A DNA stretch of 9,135 nt from Candidatus Colimorpha enterica. GTDB taxonomy: Bacteria > Bacillota > Clostridia > Oscillospirales > CAG-272. The translations under genes and the position numbers were made by a program. This document shows, piece after piece, positions 7,228-9,135 of this stretch. The stretch covers positions 1 to 9,135 of the forward strand of contig FR891067.1 of assembly GCA_000433515.1 (NCBI GenBank), in the 5' to 3' direction. The notes under the pieces are model-generated. The model was not told where the DNA came from. It ran no database searches and saw only the letters and a list, made by a program, of their open reading frames with translations. How positions within the stretch are numbered: the first letter of the stretch is position 1; every line of letters starts with the position of its first letter.

Positions 7228-7247
7228 TGCCGCTTAAAAACCGGAAC

Positions 7248-7254
7248 GGAGGTG
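7248..7254 (+). promoter_or_regulatory. Ribosome binding site that fixes the infC start
   Basis: GGAGGTG at 7248-7254 lies 7 bases before an in-frame ATA at 7262. It is 34 bases before the first in-frame ATG at 7289, too far to serve it. An in-frame TAA at 7235-7237 closes the frame upstream, and no ATG, GTG, TTG, CTG, ATT or ATC codon occurs in frame between that stop and 7289. Confidence 0.85.
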
Positions 7255-7261
7255 TTCAGCA

Positions 7262-7855
7262 ATAGCCGCAAAAAACAATTCCAAAGATATGACAATCAAT
7301 GAGGGCATCACTTCATTGCAGGGGTTCAACCGCTCAAAGCAGGTAAGAGTAATCGGTCCTGCCGGTGAACAGCTCGGCGTCATGGCGCTTCAGAACGCGC
7401 AGAACACGGCATATGACAGGGGTCTCGATCTCGTCCTCATTGCACCGCAGGGTGAGCCTCCGGTGTGCAGGATCATGGACTACGGAAAGTTCAGATTCGA
7501 GCGCGACAAGAAGGAAAAAGAAGCGCGCAAAAAGCAGCAGATAGCCGAGATCAAGGAGATCCAGCTTTCCTGCCACATCGACGTGAACGACTTCAACACG
7601 AAGGTCAATCATGCGCTCCGCTTCCTCGGAAACGGAGACAAGGTCAGGGTGATGGTCAAGTTCAGAGGCCGTCAGATCACTCACTCCGAGCTCGGAGTCG
7701 AGCTTCTTAAAAAATTCGAACAGGCGTGTGCGGAAAAGGGAACGGTCGAAAAGGCTCCCGCTATCGAGGGGCGTTCTATGATCATGTTCATCTCTCCGCT
7801 TAAACCTACCGCGTCAAAAGAAAAGGCGAAAGCCGCTTCCGACGCGGGAAAATGA
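7262..7855 (+). CDS. infC: Translation initiation factor IF-3, apparent AUA start
   Basis: IF3 binds the 30S subunit, keeps it apart from 50S and checks start-codon/initiator tRNA pairing. Counted from ATA 7262 the protein has 197 residues. An N-terminal domain at about 10-80 contains TINEGI, VRVIGPAGEQLGVM and PPVCRIMDYGKFRF. A lysine-rich linker covers about 80-98 (RDKKEKEARKKQQ). The C-terminal domain at about 99-185 contains KEIQLSCHIDVNDF, ALRFLGNGDKVRVMVKFRGRQITHSELG and a terminal basic tail. Starting at the ATG 7289 would give 188 residues but leave no ribosome binding site; the site at 7248-7254 fits only the ATA. Rare start codons are a known device in infC (AUU in E. coli), because IF3 rejects such starts and so limits its own synthesis. 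The extra nine residues (AAKNNSKD after the initiator) resemble the polar N-terminal tails of clostridial IF3. First gene of the operon with rpmI and rplT. Gene identity is certain; the start is strongly inferred. Confidence 0.95.
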   Translation: MAAKNNSKDMTINEGITSLQGFNRSKQVRVIGPAGEQLGVMALQNAQNTAYDRGLDLVLIAPQGEPPVCRIMDYGKFRFERDKKEKEARKKQQIAEIKEIQLSCHIDVNDFNTKVNHALRFLGNGDKVRVMVKFRGRQITHSELGVELLKKFEQACAEKGTVEKAPAIEGRSMIMFISPLKPTASKEKAKAASDAGK

Positions 7856-7882
7856 TCCGCTTCACATCACAAAATGAAGCTG

Positions 7883-7912
7883 GGGCGCTCCGACGGCGAC
7901 CGGAGTCTGCCC
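7883..7912 (+). promoter_or_regulatory. Stem-loop between infC and rpmI
   Basis: In the 99-bp infC-rpmI gap, GGGC (7883-7886) can pair with GCCC (7909-7912) and, within it, CTCCG (7888-7892) with CGGAG (7901-7905), around an 8-base loop. An A-run follows but no T-run, so it is not a terminator. The gap is unusually long for this operon and rpmI has only a weak ribosome binding site, so translational control of rpmI here, perhaps by bL20, is possible. This is an inference from position. Confidence 0.4.
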
Positions 7913-7954
7913 GACACAAAAAAATTCAAGTGCCGCCGGGAAACGGAATCGAAA

Positions 7955-8152
7955 ATGGGAAAGGTCAAAACACATAAGGCAGCCTCCAAGAGATTTTCTC
8001 TTACCAAAAGCGGTAAGGTGAAGCTCAATCATACCAACCGCCGTCACAAGCTCGGTCTCAAGACCGCAAAGAGAAAGAGACAGCTCAGGAAAACCGGTTA
8101 TCTCAGCGAGAGCATGGCTCCCAATATCAGAACTCTCCTGCCCCGCAGCTGA
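7955..8152 (+). CDS. rpmI: 50S ribosomal protein bL35
   Basis: Small basic large-subunit protein of 65 residues, the usual length. It begins MGKVKTHKAASKRF, equivalent to the family MPKMKTH..AAKRF, continues TKSGKVKLNHTNRRHKLGLKTAKRKRQLRK, and ends NIRTLLPRS. The frame is open further upstream to an ATG at 7874, but that extension is unlike bL35 and overlaps the hairpin at 7883-7912, so the start at 7955 is preferred. The ribosome binding site is weak (GGGAAACGGAA ending some 6 bases upstream), which may reflect control of translation. It lies 99 bp after infC and 38 bp before rplT in the conserved order infC-rpmI-rplT. Confidence 0.96.
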   Translation: MGKVKTHKAASKRFSLTKSGKVKLNHTNRRHKLGLKTAKRKRQLRKTGYLSESMAPNIRTLLPRS

Positions 8153-8190
8153 GTATCAATTGTTTACGGTAATAACAGGAGGAAGAAGAA

Positions 8191-8544
8191 ATGGCAAGAG
8201 TCAAGGGCGCGGTCATGACGCGCAAAAGAAGAAATAAAGTTCTGAAGCTCGCAAAGGGTTACTGGGGCGCAAAGTCCAAGCACTTCAAGATGGCTAAACA
8301 GGCTGTCATGAAGAGCGGCAACTACGCTTTTGCAGGCAGAAAGATGAAGAAGAGAGACTTCCGTTCTCTCTGGATCACCCGTATCTCCGCTCAGGCGAAG
8401 GTCAACGGAATCAACTACTCGCAGCTTATGCACGGACTTAAGCTCGCCGGCATCAGCCTCAACAGAAAAATGCTTGCAGACCTTGCGGTCTCCGACAAGG
8501 ACGCTTTTGCGGCGCTTGTCGTTAAGGCAAAGGCTGCTCTCTGA
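8191..8544 (+). CDS. rplT: 50S ribosomal protein bL20
   Basis: Large-subunit assembly protein that binds 23S rRNA, 117 residues, full family length. It starts MARVKGAVMTRKRRNKVLKLAKGYWGAKSKHF, nearly the family consensus. The long basic N-terminal helix (1-58) is followed by RDFRSLWITRISAQAKVNGINYSQLMHGLKLAGISLNRKMLADLA, the globular C-terminal part that also recognises operator RNA in studied species. The ATG at 8191 has AGGAGG at a good distance. In several bacteria bL20 represses its own operon by binding mRNA; the structured leader (7124-7227) and the infC-rpmI hairpin are candidate targets. Last gene of the operon before the terminator at 8596-8618. Confidence 0.98.
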   Translation: MARVKGAVMTRKRRNKVLKLAKGYWGAKSKHFKMAKQAVMKSGNYAFAGRKMKKRDFRSLWITRISAQAKVNGINYSQLMHGLKLAGISLNRKMLADLAVSDKDAFAALVVKAKAAL

Positions 8545-8560
8545 ACAGACTTTTATGCTT

Positions 8561-8585
8561 CCGCATACTGATTTTCGGTATGCGG
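8561..8585 (+). repeat. Perfect 8-bp stem-loop after rplT
   Basis: CCGCATAC (8561-8568) and GTATGCGG (8578-8585) form a perfect 8-bp hairpin with a 9-base loop. No T-run follows, so it is not itself a terminator. It lies 16 bp after the rplT stop and 10 bp before the real terminator hairpin; it may protect the 3' end of the mRNA or assist termination. Confidence 0.6.
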
Positions 8586-8595
8586 TCGCTCTCCG

Positions 8596-8618
8596 AAACC
8601 CGGTTATGCCGGGTTTTT
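8596..8618 (+). terminator. Rho-independent terminator of infC-rpmI-rplT
   Basis: AAACCCGG (8596-8603) pairs with CCGGGTTT (8609-8616) around a 5-base loop TTATG; the T-run reaches 8618. The short run of five Ts may allow some read-through into the methyltransferase gene that starts 36 bp later. Confidence 0.9.
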
Positions 8619-8653
8619 GATTTATCTGAACGTATACTGACGAGGACGGTCTT

Positions 8654-9135
8654 ATGCTTATAACCTCAAGAACCAACCCGGCGGTCTCTGCCGCCGCAGC
8701 CCTTCGCGACAAAAAGCACCGCGACGAAAAGAAAATGTTTCTCCTTGACGGGATAAAGCTGTTTGAGGAAGCGGTGAAAGCCGGGCTTGACATCTTGTCG
8801 GTCTTTGCGACGGAGAAGAACTTGCCTCTCTGCCGGAAGCTCCTTCCCGGAAGGGAGATAACAGAGGTCACGGAGCCTGTCTTTGACCGGCTTTCGGCAG
8901 AAAAATCGCCTCAGGGCGTAATTTGTGTCGCAAAATATATTGACAAAATCCACAATATAAATAAAATATATAAGGTAGACGATTTCAGAGACGGCGGAAG
9001 GTATCTTATGCTTTCGTCTCTGCGCGACCCGGGAAACCTCGGAACTGTCATCCGCACTGCCGCCGCTTTCGGCATCGACGGGCTTATTCTCTCGTCCGAC
9101 TGTGCGGATATCTATAATCCCAAAACGGTCAGAGC
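8654..9135 (+). CDS. TrmH/SpoU-family RNA 2'-O-ribose methyltransferase, 3' partial
   Basis: SAM-dependent SPOUT-class enzyme expected to methylate a ribose 2'-OH in rRNA or tRNA. Only the first 160 codons are visible; the frame is open to the window end. The N-terminal substrate-binding domain (about 1-93, MLITSRTNPAVSAAAALRDKK..., then FLLDGIKLFEEAV and SPQGVICVAK) is like the L30e-like domain of this family. A linker (about 94-115) leads into the SPOUT domain at YLMLSSLRDPGNLGTVIRTAAAFGID, whose DPGNLGTVIRT (125-135) is family motif 1. The C-terminal SAM-binding knot lies beyond the window. The ATG at 8654 follows GAGGA with 7 bases between. A gene of this type next to rplT is common in Clostridia. 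With a terminator just upstream and no clear own promoter, it may depend on read-through. The exact RNA target cannot be told. Confidence 0.93.
   Translation, partial: MLITSRTNPAVSAAAALRDKKHRDEKKMFLLDGIKLFEEAVKAGLDILSVFATEKNLPLCRKLLPGREITEVTEPVFDRLSAEKSPQGVICVAKYIDKIHNINKIYKVDDFRDGGRYLMLSSLRDPGNLGTVIRTAAAFGIDGLILSSDCADIYNPKTVR

Noticed and set aside
7874..7954. N-terminal extension of rpmI from ATG 7874
   Set aside because: bL35 is about 65 residues and begins M-x-K-x-KTH; the extra 27 residues do not fit the family and overlap a hairpin.
8164..8871. A 235-codon open frame on the minus strand
   Set aside because: It covers rplT and the start of the methyltransferase gene in antisense, including the terminator; its translation resembles no family I know.
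1..9135. CRISPR array, insertion sequence, prophage, toxin-antitoxin or defence cassette
   Set aside because: No regular direct repeats, transposase, integrase or defence domains are visible; every sizeable gene has a recognised housekeeping or transport family except the small membrane protein at 1237-1818.

Overview
This 9.1-kb window is a piece of bacterial chromosome made of core and near-core genes. The organism is most likely a Firmicute of the class Clostridia, perhaps an Oscillospirales/Ruminococcus-type gut or sediment lineage. The grounds are a DapL-type aminotransferase, an infC-rpmI-rplT operon followed by a TrmH-family methyltransferase gene, a BmrCD/TM287-288-type heterodimeric ABC exporter, GGAGG-type ribosome binding sites, and promoters with a 17-bp spacer and an extended -10. 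Genes are moderately GC-rich and intergenic regions are AT-richer. The lineage call is an inference from gene content; no rRNA is present.

Layout. (1) Bases 1-1157, plus strand: dapL, missing only its first few codons. It ends at a strong hairpin (1179-1214) that it shares with the opposing operon. (2) Bases 1237-2954, minus strand: a two-gene operon of ychF followed by a small membrane protein with a Gly/Asn/Gln/Tyr-rich N-terminus, driven from a near-consensus promoter at 3059-3087. (3) Bases 2955-3346: a divergent promoter region. (4) Bases 3347-6983, plus strand: two overlapping genes for the halves of a heterodimeric ABC exporter. The first half has a degenerate ATPase site, the second a canonical one. 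A strong terminator follows at 6997-7053. (5) Bases 7064-8618, plus strand: a strong promoter, a structured leader of about 160 nt, then infC, rpmI, rplT and a terminator. (6) Bases 8654-9135, plus strand: the N-terminal 160 codons of a TrmH/SpoU-family RNA 2'-O-ribose methyltransferase, cut by the window end.

How the genes relate. infC, rpmI and rplT make initiation factor IF3 and ribosomal proteins bL35 and bL20. YchF is a ribosome-associated P-loop NTPase, and the last gene probably modifies rRNA or tRNA, so much of the window serves translation. dapL supplies meso-diaminopimelate and lysine. The ABC pair is a membrane exporter of unknown substrate.

I see no CRISPR array, mobile element, tRNA, rRNA or obvious defence system. 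The points most worth a second look are the apparent AUA start codon of infC, the attenuator-like infC leader, the uncharacterised membrane protein co-transcribed with ychF, and the unclear non-AUG start of the first ABC gene.
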